14,662 nucleotides of DNA. Origin: JAGMES01 sp023128035 (GTDB lineage Bacteria > Bacillota > Halanaerobiia > DY22613). This document shows, piece by piece, positions 1 through 6,531 of this stretch. Where the stretch lies: contig DAOVRZ010000128.1 of NCBI GenBank assembly GCA_030627905.1, positions 1-14,662 of the forward strand, read 5' to 3'. The position numbers and the translations under genes are program-made. The notes below the pieces were generated by a model that was not told the DNA's origin, made no database searches, and was given only the letters and a program-made list of their open reading frames with translations. The first letter of the stretch is position 1. Each line of letters begins with the position of its first letter.

Positions 1-68
1 CGACAGCAGGAAACGTATCCAGTAAAACTATCAAAAGATATGTTGAAGCTCAAAAGAAAAGGGCGTGA
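1..68 (+). CDS. tnpA: Partial: C-terminal tail of an IS200/IS605 Y1 transposase (TnpA-like)
   Basis: Reading from base 3, the frame gives 21 residues and stops at TGA (66-68). It begins TAGNVSSKTIKRYVEAQ. The pattern GNVSS-x-TIK-x-Y-[IV]-E-x-Q is what I recall from the last helix of IS200/IS605 TnpA transposases, which are single-strand HUH nucleases acting on hairpin ends. The catalytic HUH motif and tyrosine would lie upstream of the window and cannot be checked. Another frame stays open to 90 but resembles nothing I recognise. The assignment rests on a short tail, so it is moderate. Confidence 0.5.
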   Translation, partial: TAGNVSSKTIKRYVEAQKKRA

Positions 69-72
69 CATT

Positions 73-246
73 ATGATTCGCCACTTCTAAAATAATAAAA
101 TTAGTTTCAAAATCTAAAGTGAACTCGTCCAGCTAAATCTGAACATTGGGACTTCAGTAGGGGATTCTACCCCCACTTATAGAAGTGGGGGTCTTAACTC
201 AAAAGATAAAAATCCTGTTTCTTCTAATAACGGTTCAAATTACTAA
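73..246 (+). pseudogene. tnpB: Remnant of tnpB (RNA-guided nuclease gene), internally deleted
   Basis: An ATG at 73 follows an SD-like AAGGGCGTG inside the tnpA tail, as expected for tnpB in a tnpA-tnpB pair, but the frame closes after five codons (TAA at 88-90). From 118 another frame stays open to TAA at 244-246. Across the end hairpin it reads GTSVGDSTPTYRSGGL, which resembles the tail many IS605 TnpB proteins encode across their right-end hairpin. The simplest reading is that nearly all of tnpB was deleted, joining its first codons to its tail. The tail runs past the predicted element end at 202 into flanking DNA. The RuvC and zinc-finger parts are absent. The assignment is by pattern memory, not alignment. 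Confidence 0.35.
170..191 (+). repeat. Perfect 9-bp GC hairpin, IS200/IS605 right-end structure
   Basis: CCCCCACTT (170-178) and AAGTGGGGG (183-191) pair perfectly around the four-base loop ATAG in a region that is otherwise AT-rich. Such subterminal hairpins are the ends recognised by TnpA in this family, and the same segment usually forms the 3' part of the omega RNA used by TnpB. A terminator role is less likely, because only TCTT follows rather than a T run. Confidence 0.65.
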
Positions 247-270
247 TATCAGATATTTAATCTTATAAAA

Positions 271-627
271 TTAAGTTTTCATATAAAAAAAGCCATTACC
301 TTCAAATTCATCCACTTCAATTAAAACCAACCAACCAGCACCATACGGATCACAATTAATCAGATCAATATCATCCAAAATTTCATTATTAATCTCTACC
401 ACCTGCCCTGAAATAGGTGCATATATAGCAACCAATCCCTCCGCTGTTTCTACACACAAAAAATGATCATCTGTTTTTATGGCCTCCCCAACTTCTGGCA
501 ATTCTACACCATATACTTCTTTAAAATCTCTAATTAGATACTCATTTAATCCAATTGTGGCATAAAAGCCATCCCTCTCAATCCAAATATATTTGCCTAA
601 AATTTTACTTTTATTTAATTCGCTCAT
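271..627 (-). CDS. GcvH-like (lipoyl-domain fold) protein lacking the lipoyl lysine
   Basis: The 118-residue product matches the glycine cleavage H protein layout throughout. It has an N-terminal segment with YATIGLNEYL (23-31), VELPEVGEAI (41-50), the hairpin VETAEGLVAIYAP (59-71), SGQVVEIN (73-80) and NCDPYGAGWL (91-100). In true GcvH the hairpin reads ES-V-K-AVSDLY and the Lys carries lipoate. Here that position is Glu63 (GAG at 441-439), one base from a Lys codon, so lipoylation at the usual site is not possible. It is therefore unlikely to be a working aminomethyl carrier. No gcvT, gcvP or lipoate ligase gene is nearby. The ATG start follows a strong AGGGAGGAG. The gene stands alone, beyond the amidase terminator. 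Its role is unknown; a structural, regulatory or protein-protein function is possible. Confidence 0.8.
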   Translation of the reverse strand: MSELNKSKILGKYIWIERDGFYATIGLNEYLIRDFKEVYGVELPEVGEAIKTDDHFLCVETAEGLVAIYAPISGQVVEINNEILDDIDLINCDPYGAGWLVLIEVDEFEGNGFFYMKT

Positions 628-707
628 AACAATTTACTCCTCCCTTTAACAAACTGATTCATCTTAGATAGTATTTGAATTTTCATTAGTTCACTATACA
701 TCCAAAC

Positions 708-736
708 AAAAAAAAAGCTTGCTAAATTAGCAAGCT
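708..736 (-). terminator. Rho-independent terminator after the amidase gene
   Basis: On the minus strand AGCTTGCTAA and TTAGCAAGCT form a perfect 10-bp stem with a one-base gap in the DNA palindrome (effective loop of a few bases), followed by nine T residues. It starts 27 bases beyond the amidase stop codon and separates that gene from the GcvH-like gene. Confidence 0.93.
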
Positions 737-763
737 CTCAAAAGTCGAAATAATTATGTAATC

Positions 764-1387
764 TTAATATCCCACAGCATAATGATCACAGATACCTTTA
801 TAAATATAATAACCTTGTCTCCAAGTATAGTTAGCATCTCTTAACCGCGCTTCTTCAGATGGGTTAGAAATAAAAGAGGCTTCAGTTAAAATAGCTGGCA
901 TGTTAGTATATTTTATTACATAAAAAGAAGCAGTTTTAGCACCACGATTAGTTAATCCACCCCATGTTAATAATTGAGCTTGAACTTTATCTCTTAAGTC
1001 AAAGCTATTGCTGCTACCATAAGTATAACAATAAGTTTCAGTACCATTTACTGATGGATCTGAGTAAGCATTATGATGAAGTGAAATGAAACGATTAGCG
1101 CCCCAAGCATTTGCATCACTAGTACGACCACTAAGACTTAAGTAAACATCAGTTGTACGGCTCATCCGTACAGTTGCTCCACCATACTCGATTAAGCAAT
1201 TTTTCAGAACAGTACCAACCCGTAGGTTAACATCAGATTCACGTAAACCAGTAGGGCCAACTGCACCAGCATCAGAACCGCCATGACCTGGATCAACATA
1301 AATTTTTGTACCAGATAATCCACCAGCAAATACACTTATTGATAACACAAGAACCATTACAAACGTAACAAAAAATACTTTTTTCAT
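764..1387 (-). CDS. Secreted N-acetylmuramoyl-L-alanine amidase (Amidase_3)
   Basis: A zinc hydrolase that cuts the amide bond between N-acetylmuramic acid and L-alanine in peptidoglycan. The 207 residues consist of a signal peptide (about 1-21, with SVFA before the likely cut) and one Amidase_3 domain. The zinc ligands are recognisable as His35 in DPGHGG, Glu50 in LRESDVN and His104 in SLHHNA, with the catalytic Glu169 in LTEASFISN. There is no SPOR, SH3, LysM or AMIN targeting domain, so the enzyme is minimal and probably needs another protein for localisation or activation. The ATG start follows TTTTAGGAGG. It lies 99 bases after the outer-membrane protein gene with no terminator between them, so the two may be cotranscribed. 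It could serve cell separation, wall turnover or sporulation. Confidence 0.92.
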   Translation of the reverse strand: MKKVFFVTFVMVLVLSISVFAGGLSGTKIYVDPGHGGSDAGAVGPTGLRESDVNLRVGTVLKNCLIEYGGATVRMSRTTDVYLSLSGRTSDANAWGANRFISLHHNAYSDPSVNGTETYCYTYGSSNSFDLRDKVQAQLLTWGGLTNRGAKTASFYVIKYTNMPAILTEASFISNPSEEARLRDANYTWRQGYYIYKGICDHYAVGY

Positions 1388-1486
1388 CTTAAAAAACCTC
1401 CTAAAATTTTTTTCTCATTCAGCCCTAACCCAGCACTAACTACAATCAAAAATTCTTTTAATCAAATTCCTGCAACCACCTCCTTA

Positions 1487-2719
1487 TCAGAATGTGAACT
1501 CCCAATTGAGGGATAGTTTCCCATAATCAAACGACATATCTCCTAAATATCCTATAGATAAGCTAAGTTTAGAAAATTGAGATAAATATTTTTGCAACTT
1601 AGCCTCACAGGTGCGAAGTGGAACCCTGATTTCAATCTCCTCTTGATATTTCTTGTCCAAGTAATCTAGATAAACTAGATTAAGTCCTAAAACCATATCG
1701 TCAGTTAAACCATGTTGATATAAGATATCAATTCCACCCGTATTTGGATTGAATTTTACTCCACTTTCCATTGAGGTCATTCCCTTTGTTCCATATGGAG
1801 AAATAAACCCTTTACTAATTCCTCCAAGTCTAACTGCCAATAAGTTATTCCAATTTTCAATCAAATTTACTGATATTACACCGGCAGGCCAAATACCTTC
1901 TCCCACTTGGCTATGGTAAATATGCGCGGGATACATTAAACCTACCTCACCTTTTAGAGATTTACCTAATACTTTACCACCAATATCAAACGTCAGTGTT
2001 TTTTCATTGTAAAATCCATCTAAAATTAAATTCATACCAATCAATTGTTCGCCAAATCCTTTTGATAAACGAACAGCCCAAAGATCATCTAATAGAAACT
2101 CTGAAACATAAGGATAATCCTTGTACATGCTCATAAAAAGACGATTGTAAACACCTGTAATCCAGATATCTTTAACCATGGTATTTACCATAACACCTTC
2201 TAAACCAGTAGCTAAATTTCCAATTGATAACCCCATTGGGCCAAGGTTATATTTAAAACGTCCAACTGTGTACATCCCTCGATTAGTGTAATATCTAGCA
2301 TAAGCTTCTTGGATAAATAAAGAATAATTTAAAGATTGAACTGAACTTGCTCCCCCCCACATCCCTTGACGATCCATTTTTATGAACATTTCTAAATCAG
2401 GAAGTGGATTAGCATAAAATTCGAGTTCCACCCTTTGAGTGATTCCAGGAACAGTCGGATTGCTCAGACTAAACATTTTACGAATATCCTCATCCTCTTT
2501 TTTTATTCTCTCCCATTCTTCTAACTCCTCACCTTCAAGGCCATCTGGAATCTCAACAACTGGATCATCAGGATAATTCCCAAAATAAGAATCAGCGGTA
2601 ATACTTATACTTCCATGAAAAGAGACTACTGGTTGAAAAATTTCATCTTCTGCTGTTATCGGCAAAACAAATGATACTACAATCAATAACACAATTCCCA
2701 ATACCCTATTTTTTTTCAT
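1487..2719 (-). CDS. Predicted outer-membrane beta-barrel protein, family unknown
   Basis: I do not recognise a named family. The 410-residue product has a signal peptide (about 1-23, hydrophobic core then ITA before EDEIF). The rest alternates polar and hydrophobic residues with many aromatics and glycines, for example ARYYTNRGMYTVGRFKYNLG, as in amphipathic beta-strands. It ends LNWEFTF, and a C-terminal Phe with aromatic alternation is the usual outer-membrane barrel signature read by BamA. A strongly acidic stretch (about 49-82, rich in Glu and Asp) could be a loop or periplasmic segment. This implies a diderm envelope. The ATG follows GAGAGGAATGG. A weak promoter guess is TTGATC (2818-2823) and TAATAA (2795-2800) with a 17-base spacer, just beyond the yibQ-like terminator. 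A porin or an adhesin-like barrel is possible; substrate unknown. Confidence 0.65.
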   Translation of the reverse strand: MKKNRVLGIVLLIVVSFVLPITAEDEIFQPVVSFHGSISITADSYFGNYPDDPVVEIPDGLEGEELEEWERIKKEDEDIRKMFSLSNPTVPGITQRVELEFYANPLPDLEMFIKMDRQGMWGGASSVQSLNYSLFIQEAYARYYTNRGMYTVGRFKYNLGPMGLSIGNLATGLEGVMVNTMVKDIWITGVYNRLFMSMYKDYPYVSEFLLDDLWAVRLSKGFGEQLIGMNLILDGFYNEKTLTFDIGGKVLGKSLKGEVGLMYPAHIYHSQVGEGIWPAGVISVNLIENWNNLLAVRLGGISKGFISPYGTKGMTSMESGVKFNPNTGGIDILYQHGLTDDMVLGLNLVYLDYLDKKYQEEIEIRVPLRTCEAKLQKYLSQFSKLSLSIGYLGDMSFDYGKLSLNWEFTF

Positions 2720-2824
2720 GTTAAAACCATTCCTCTCGTTAATTTACTATTATCTATATTTACTTTTTCGATACAAAATTTATTTTACCTTCATTTATTA
2801 CTAATTTTTTTAAAATTGATCAAA

Positions 2825-2850
2825 TAAAAAAATCGCCCTGTTGGACGACT
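2825..2850 (-). terminator. Rho-independent terminator after the yibQ-like gene
   Basis: On the minus strand AGTCGTCC and GGGCGATT pair (8 bp with two G-T wobbles) around the loop AACA, followed by a T run ending TTTTTATTTG. It lies within 35 bases of the stop codon of the deacetylase-like gene. Confidence 0.82.
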
Positions 2851-2859
2851 TACGATAAT

Positions 2860-4053
2860 TTACTTTAGTAAATCTTTTACATATACAATTTGAATACCTA
2901 AACTTTCCAGTTCATCAATCATCTCTAAAATAGCTTTACCTGTAAATTGTTTTACATGTCCGATAGTAATAGCTTGACCATTTTTCAAAGCTAACTGTCC
3001 TGCTTTGCGAATATATTCTTTAACCACATCTATCTCGTTGACATTATCAATAAAAATATAGTTCTTTGCGTAAGCTTCACCAACCTGTTTTGCAACACTG
3101 GGTACTACAGAATTAGGAGCCGTACTGCTATCAATAAAAAACAAATCTCTATCCTTTAGATATCTTAAAATAATCTCCATTACCCTAGAATCAGCGGTTG
3201 CTTTTGATCCCATATGATTATTCACACCAATTATACCTTCAGGTAAACCCTCCAAATTAGAATCAAGTGTTTTCACAATCTCTTCTTCGCTCATAGTTGT
3301 TAAAATTGCTCCTGGCCCAGGATCAATAGAAGAAACTGCTTCCATTGGTTGATGTAAGATTAAATGATATTTTTCTTTGAGAACTCTTTTCGCTTGTTCT
3401 TCTGACCCCGACAATTCAGGCAACACTGCAAAAGTCATCGGACGTGGAATAGTCATCATCGTTTCAAATTCACTCCAAGAATAACCTAAATCATCAATGA
3501 TAATTGCCAATCTAGCTTTCGGTTTCTTTTTAACAAGTTTAAATTGATGAGTCACTATCTCTCTATCTTTCCAACTAAGGCCAATACTTATAGTCTCTTC
3601 TACAATATCTTCTGTCTCATTTTGATTGGAATTTAAAAAGGTGCTTTCCATATCAAGAACAGTTTCAATGATTAATTTTACTTCATCAATCTCTTTCGGA
3701 ACCCGGGCAAAAGTTGGAACTTCAATTGCTATCGACTTTTCATTCCACTGTAAATTTATATTCTCATATATCTCCCAGTCTCTAATTTCCTCTGAAGTTT
3801 TACTTATTAAAAGATGATTCTGTTCTAGAATATCAGCTAATCGTTGGTCTATTTCCTCAATTAACTTTTCAAGATTCGCTACTTCTCGCAAATGTAAATA
3901 AAGTTCCTTTTCTGCATCATTCTCCCAGACAGGTTCGCTAACATGCACAGGATATTTTAATCCTTGATAATACTTAGCCATACCATACCCAGAAATAATT
4001 ACAAATATCAGTAATATAGCAAAAAGCCAAAAATGTCTTCCTTTTTTCATCAA
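2860..4053 (-). CDS. Divergent polysaccharide deacetylase family protein (YibQ-like, PF04748)
   Basis: A membrane-anchored envelope protein with a NodB-like barrel and no proven substrate. Residues about 8-26 form a transmembrane anchor, 45-70 are coiled-coil-like, and the family domain starts near 180. Motifs seen are ARLAIIIDDLGYS, RPMTFAVLP, LILHQPMEA, GVNNHMGSK and FFIDSSTAPNSV, all typical of this family. The double Asp of IIIDDLG and the His of NNHMGSK are likely metal or active-site residues. Length (397) is usual for Firmicute members. The start taken is TTG at 4053, eight bases from GAGG; the adjacent ATG (4050) is nearly as good. It follows ctpA by 80 bases. In many Gram-negative genomes ctpA and yibQ sit with the amidase activator gene envC, which suggests a role in peptidoglycan remodelling; no envC is seen here. 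Confidence 0.9.
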   Translation of the reverse strand: MMKKGRHFWLFAILLIFVIISGYGMAKYYQGLKYPVHVSEPVWENDAEKELYLHLREVANLEKLIEEIDQRLADILEQNHLLISKTSEEIRDWEIYENINLQWNEKSIAIEVPTFARVPKEIDEVKLIIETVLDMESTFLNSNQNETEDIVEETISIGLSWKDREIVTHQFKLVKKKPKARLAIIIDDLGYSWSEFETMMTIPRPMTFAVLPELSGSEEQAKRVLKEKYHLILHQPMEAVSSIDPGPGAILTTMSEEEIVKTLDSNLEGLPEGIIGVNNHMGSKATADSRVMEIILRYLKDRDLFFIDSSTAPNSVVPSVAKQVGEAYAKNYIFIDNVNEIDVVKEYIRKAGQLALKNGQAITIGHVKQFTGKAILEMIDELESLGIQIVYVKDLLK

Positions 4054-4088
4054 TGTGACTTCCTCTCTGGTAATCCATTACAGTGAAT

Positions 4089-4118
4089 AAGGGATGAATC
4101 AGTCAAGACTCATCCCTT
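4089..4118 (-). other. Intercistronic hairpin between ctpA and the yibQ-like gene
   Basis: AAGGGATGA (4089-4097) and TCATCCCTT (4110-4118) form a perfect 9-bp stem with a 12-base loop. In the direction of transcription the stem is followed by ATTCACTG rather than a T run, so this is not a standard terminator. It could stabilise the ctpA message or reduce expression of the downstream gene. On its ctpA side lies a short threefold GCTAAA repeat. Confidence 0.55.
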
Positions 4119-4133
4119 TAGCTTTAGCTTTAA

Positions 4134-5324
4134 CTAACTAGCAGGTTTAATGACAGTGTTCTTCGCACCATAAATCTTTTGATTCAATACTTTTACTGCT
4201 TCTTCAAGCTGATTATCAATCAATTCTTTAGCTTTCTCAATATCAAATTCAACTTCAATATCTGGTTTGATTCCATCTTCATGAATAAAACGTTCATTTG
4301 GAGTATAATATCTAGCTATTGTAATCTTAAATGCTGAACCATCACTTAATGGCACAATCTGCTGAACAGTTCCTTTACCAAAAGTAGTTGTTCCTAATAA
4401 AATACCTCTTTCCGTATCCTGAATAGCACCAGCTACAATCTCTGATGAACTAGCACTACCACCATTAACTAATACAACTAACGGAAGATCATAATGTTTA
4501 ATAAATCGATTCACTCTAAGAGTTTCTTCAATTCCATCACGTTGCCGGACATGAACAACTGGCCCTGCAGACATAAATATACTTGATACATTAACAGCTT
4601 CAGAGATCAAACCACCAGGATTATTTCTAAGATCAAGGACAATCCCTTTAACACCCTGTGATTCCAAATCTTTCATAGCTGCTTCTACATCTTTACCAAC
4701 ACCCTGACCAAATTGAGACATATAGATAATTCCAATTCCATCTTCACGAATTTCATAATCTATATAAGGCACTTCGATCAATCCACGAGTAATCTCATAA
4801 AGAGCAGGCTCTTCTTCGTCTCTTAGAATTAGGAGATCCACTCTGGTTCCTGGCTCTCCACGCATCCACTTAACTGCAATTTCTGTAGATATTCCTTCTG
4901 TAGATTTACCATCTACCTCTAAGATTATATCATTTGCCATAAGACCTGCTTCACTTCCTGGAGTATCCTTTATAGGTGAAACAATAGTTAATTGACCTTC
5001 ACGAATCGTAATAACGATCCCGATTCCCCCAAATACACCATCTAATAAATCGGATTGTAAATCTTCATATTGATCAGGCTCTAAATAAGCTGAATATGGA
5101 TCTAATTCTTCAATCATTCCTTTAATAGCTCCAGTAACCAGCTGATCACCATCAACTTCTTCTACATGAAAATTCGTTATAATCTGATATATATCATACA
5201 AAAGTCGAAAACGTTCAGGGAAAGAGAGTCCATCAGCTGCAGATAATTTTAAAAATAAACCTGTTCCTCCTACCAACATACAGATAACCAACAAAATAGT
5301 AAAAATACGTCTCTTATTTAGCAC
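4134..5324 (-). CDS. ctpA: S41 family C-terminal processing protease (CtpA)
   Basis: An extracytoplasmic serine protease that trims envelope proteins or signalling factors. Counting from the GTG at 5324 (396 residues) the order is a signal anchor (about 6-28), a helical N-terminal region, a PDZ domain (about 86-168) and the S41 core. The Ser-Lys-Gln catalytic set is visible: Ser292 in GGSASSSEI, Lys317 in TFGKGTVQQ and Gln321. The spacing matches E. coli Prc and B. subtilis CtpB (+25 and +29 from the Ser). An upstream in-frame TTG at 5360 would add 12 residues but has no ribosome binding site, whereas the GTG follows AGTAGGTG. The gene has its own promoter and a leader of about 150 bases. It is followed by the YibQ-like gene. 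Likely substrates are proteins controlling wall hydrolases. Confidence 0.93.
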   Translation of the reverse strand: MLNKRRIFTILLVICMLVGGTGLFLKLSAADGLSFPERFRLLYDIYQIITNFHVEEVDGDQLVTGAIKGMIEELDPYSAYLEPDQYEDLQSDLLDGVFGGIGIVITIREGQLTIVSPIKDTPGSEAGLMANDIILEVDGKSTEGISTEIAVKWMRGEPGTRVDLLILRDEEEPALYEITRGLIEVPYIDYEIREDGIGIIYMSQFGQGVGKDVEAAMKDLESQGVKGIVLDLRNNPGGLISEAVNVSSIFMSAGPVVHVRQRDGIEETLRVNRFIKHYDLPLVVLVNGGSASSSEIVAGAIQDTERGILLGTTTFGKGTVQQIVPLSDGSAFKITIARYYTPNERFIHEDGIKPDIEVEFDIEKAKELIDNQLEEAVKVLNQKIYGAKNTVIKPAS

Positions 5325-5479
5325 AATTACACCTACTTTCTTCTGTCTACTAAATTTCAATTACTTTTTAGATTTCGATATTAATATAAAGATACCTTTT
5401 AGATAGAACCACTTTTTTGAAAATAAATTTTGGCATTTCCTAAAGTCCATCAATTTGTACAAAAGTATCATGCGTATTA

Positions 5480-5508
5480 AGTATAACAGATTTTTGCTCA
5501 AATCTCAA
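5480..5508 (-). promoter_or_regulatory. Sigma-A type promoter for ctpA
   Basis: On the minus strand TTGAGA (5503-5508), a 17-base spacer and TATACT (5480-5485), with a TG one base upstream (extended -10). Both hexamers match the consensus at five of six positions. Transcription would start near 5473, giving an untranslated leader of about 150 bases before the GTG start. Confidence 0.72.
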
Positions 5509-5526
5509 ATTATATAAAGCACTTAA

Positions 5527-5570
5527 CCAAAAGAACGCCTACGATCCAGTACAGATCTTAAGACGCTCTT
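5527..5570 (-). terminator. Probable terminator after the transketolase genes
   Basis: On the minus strand AAGAGCGTC (5570-5562) pairs with GGCGTTCTT (5539-5531), 9 bp with two G-T wobbles. A smaller GATC pairing lies inside, and a short TTCTTTTGG follows. The T run is short, so efficiency is uncertain. It is the first possible stop after the operon that begins at DUF5693. Confidence 0.5.
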
Positions 5571-5581
5571 AATTGGAAAAA

Positions 5582-6517
5582 TTACTTACGTTCTAGTACA
5601 GATTTAACGGCTTCAATGATATTCGCATCTAGTAAACCATATTTCTCCATAAGTTCATCAGGCTCTCCTGATTCACCAAAGGTATCGTTAATTCCAACTC
5701 TTTTCATAGGCATAGGTGCATTTTCAACCAATACTTCTGCAATAGCACTACCTAAACCACCCAAAATATTATGTTCTTCAGCAGTAACAACTGCGCCAGT
5801 TTTTTGTGCTGCATTAACAACACCCTCTACATCTAGAGGCTTTATAGTATGAACATTCACAACATGGGCAGAGATTCCTTCAGTTTCTAAAGCTTCTGCT
5901 GCTTTTAGAGCTTCTCCAACCATCACACCAGTTGCGAAAATCGTAACATCCTTACCTTCGCGGATTGGTACCACTTTACCCCATTGGAATTGATAATCCT
6001 CATCAAAAACAAAAGGTACTGCGCCTCTTGTTAAACGAAGATAAACTGGTCCATCAAATTCAGCAGCAGCTTTTACTGCTTCTCTTGCTTCATAAAAATC
6101 TCCAGGAACGATTACTGTAAAGTTAGGAATCGCACGTAAAATAGAGAGATCCTCTACAGATTGATGAGTCGCACCATCCGGGCCAACAGTTATACCTGCA
6201 TGAGTCGCAAAGATTTTAACATTCAATTTAGGATATGCGACTGAATTTCTTAACTGATCTGCAATTCTCGAACTTGCAAAAACTGCAAAAGTACCAGCAA
6301 AAGGAACTTTACCACAGGATGCCATACCTGCAGCAACCCCGACCATATTTGCCTCAGCAATTCCCATTTCGAAAAAGCGTTCAGGGAATTCTGCTTCAAA
6401 TTTGTTCGCTCTGGTAGAGGAGCCAACATCTGCATCCAAAACCACGATATTTTTATTTTTATGACCTGCCTCAACAATCCCTACACCAAATCCATCACGA
6501 GTAGCTTTACCTGCCAT
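5582..6517 (-). CDS. Transketolase, C-terminal subunit
   Basis: This is the second half of a split transketolase (pyrimidine-binding and C-terminal domains). With the upstream subunit it moves two-carbon ketol units between sugar phosphates in the non-oxidative pentose phosphate pathway. Residues are counted from the ATG at 6517 (311 residues). Glu55 in EMGIAEANMVG is the conserved Glu that activates the thiamine diphosphate. THAGITVGPDGATHQSVED is the signature of the split C-subunit, and GVMVGEALKAAEAL starts the C-terminal domain. An in-frame ATG 33 bases further upstream is open but lies inside the preceding gene, and the chosen ATG follows GAGGAGGGG. It is 14 bases after the N-subunit stop. 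An imperfect direct copy of its last bases lies downstream (see findings). Confidence 0.95.
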   Translation of the reverse strand: MAGKATRDGFGVGIVEAGHKNKNIVVLDADVGSSTRANKFEAEFPERFFEMGIAEANMVGVAAGMASCGKVPFAGTFAVFASSRIADQLRNSVAYPKLNVKIFATHAGITVGPDGATHQSVEDLSILRAIPNFTVIVPGDFYEAREAVKAAAEFDGPVYLRLTRGAVPFVFDEDYQFQWGKVVPIREGKDVTIFATGVMVGEALKAAEALETEGISAHVVNVHTIKPLDVEGVVNAAQKTGAVVTAEEHNILGGLGSAIAEVLVENAPMPMKRVGINDTFGESGEPDELMEKYGLLDANIIEAVKSVLERK

Positions 6518-6531
6518 ATTTATCCCCTCCT

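Larger units (their letters stand above)
1..202 (+). mobile_element. Right end of a decayed IS200/IS605-family element (left part outside window)
   Basis: Three things in order suggest the right end of an IS200/IS605 element. First is a reading frame ending at 68 that resembles the C-terminus of a Y1 transposase (TnpA). Next come short pieces consistent with the start and tail of tnpB. Last is a perfect GC-rich hairpin at 170-191, followed eight bases later by TCAA (199-202). Elements of this family have subterminal hairpins and no terminal inverted repeats, and some are cut on the right after a TCAA-like tetranucleotide, so 202 is my guess for the boundary. Only about 40 bases could remain of tnpB, so the element is probably non-autonomous or dead unless tnpA is intact upstream. 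Confidence 0.55.

Noticed and set aside
170..191. The GC-rich hairpin as an ordinary terminator
   Set aside because: It has no T run and comes in the order expected for an IS200/IS605 right end, with TnpA- and TnpB-like tails before it and TCAA after it.
741..754. 14-base sequence AAAGTCGAAATAAT shared with 13018-13031, resembling part of a Spo0A box
   Set aside because: It lacks the initial T of the TGNCGAA consensus, the two sites have different contexts (after a terminator and inside a dyad), and a 14-base match in AT-rich spacer is weak evidence.
3626..3817. Plus-strand ORF of 63 codons, and similar short plus-strand ORFs at 5616-5852, 6235-6417, 9680-9862, 10984-11226, 11407-11634 and 13406-13722
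   Set aside because: All lie antisense within clearly coding minus-strand genes, have no recognisable motifs, and the opposite frame explains the sequence.
5361..5450. 29-codon ORF in the ctpA leader (starts MDFRKCQNLF)
   Set aside because: The ATG has no ribosome binding site and the composition is that of AT-rich spacer. The leader length alone is noted under ctpA.
6250..6477. Minus-strand ORF of 75 codons in another frame of the transketolase C-subunit
   Set aside because: It is fully inside the conserved transketolase frame, with no ribosome site and no domain.
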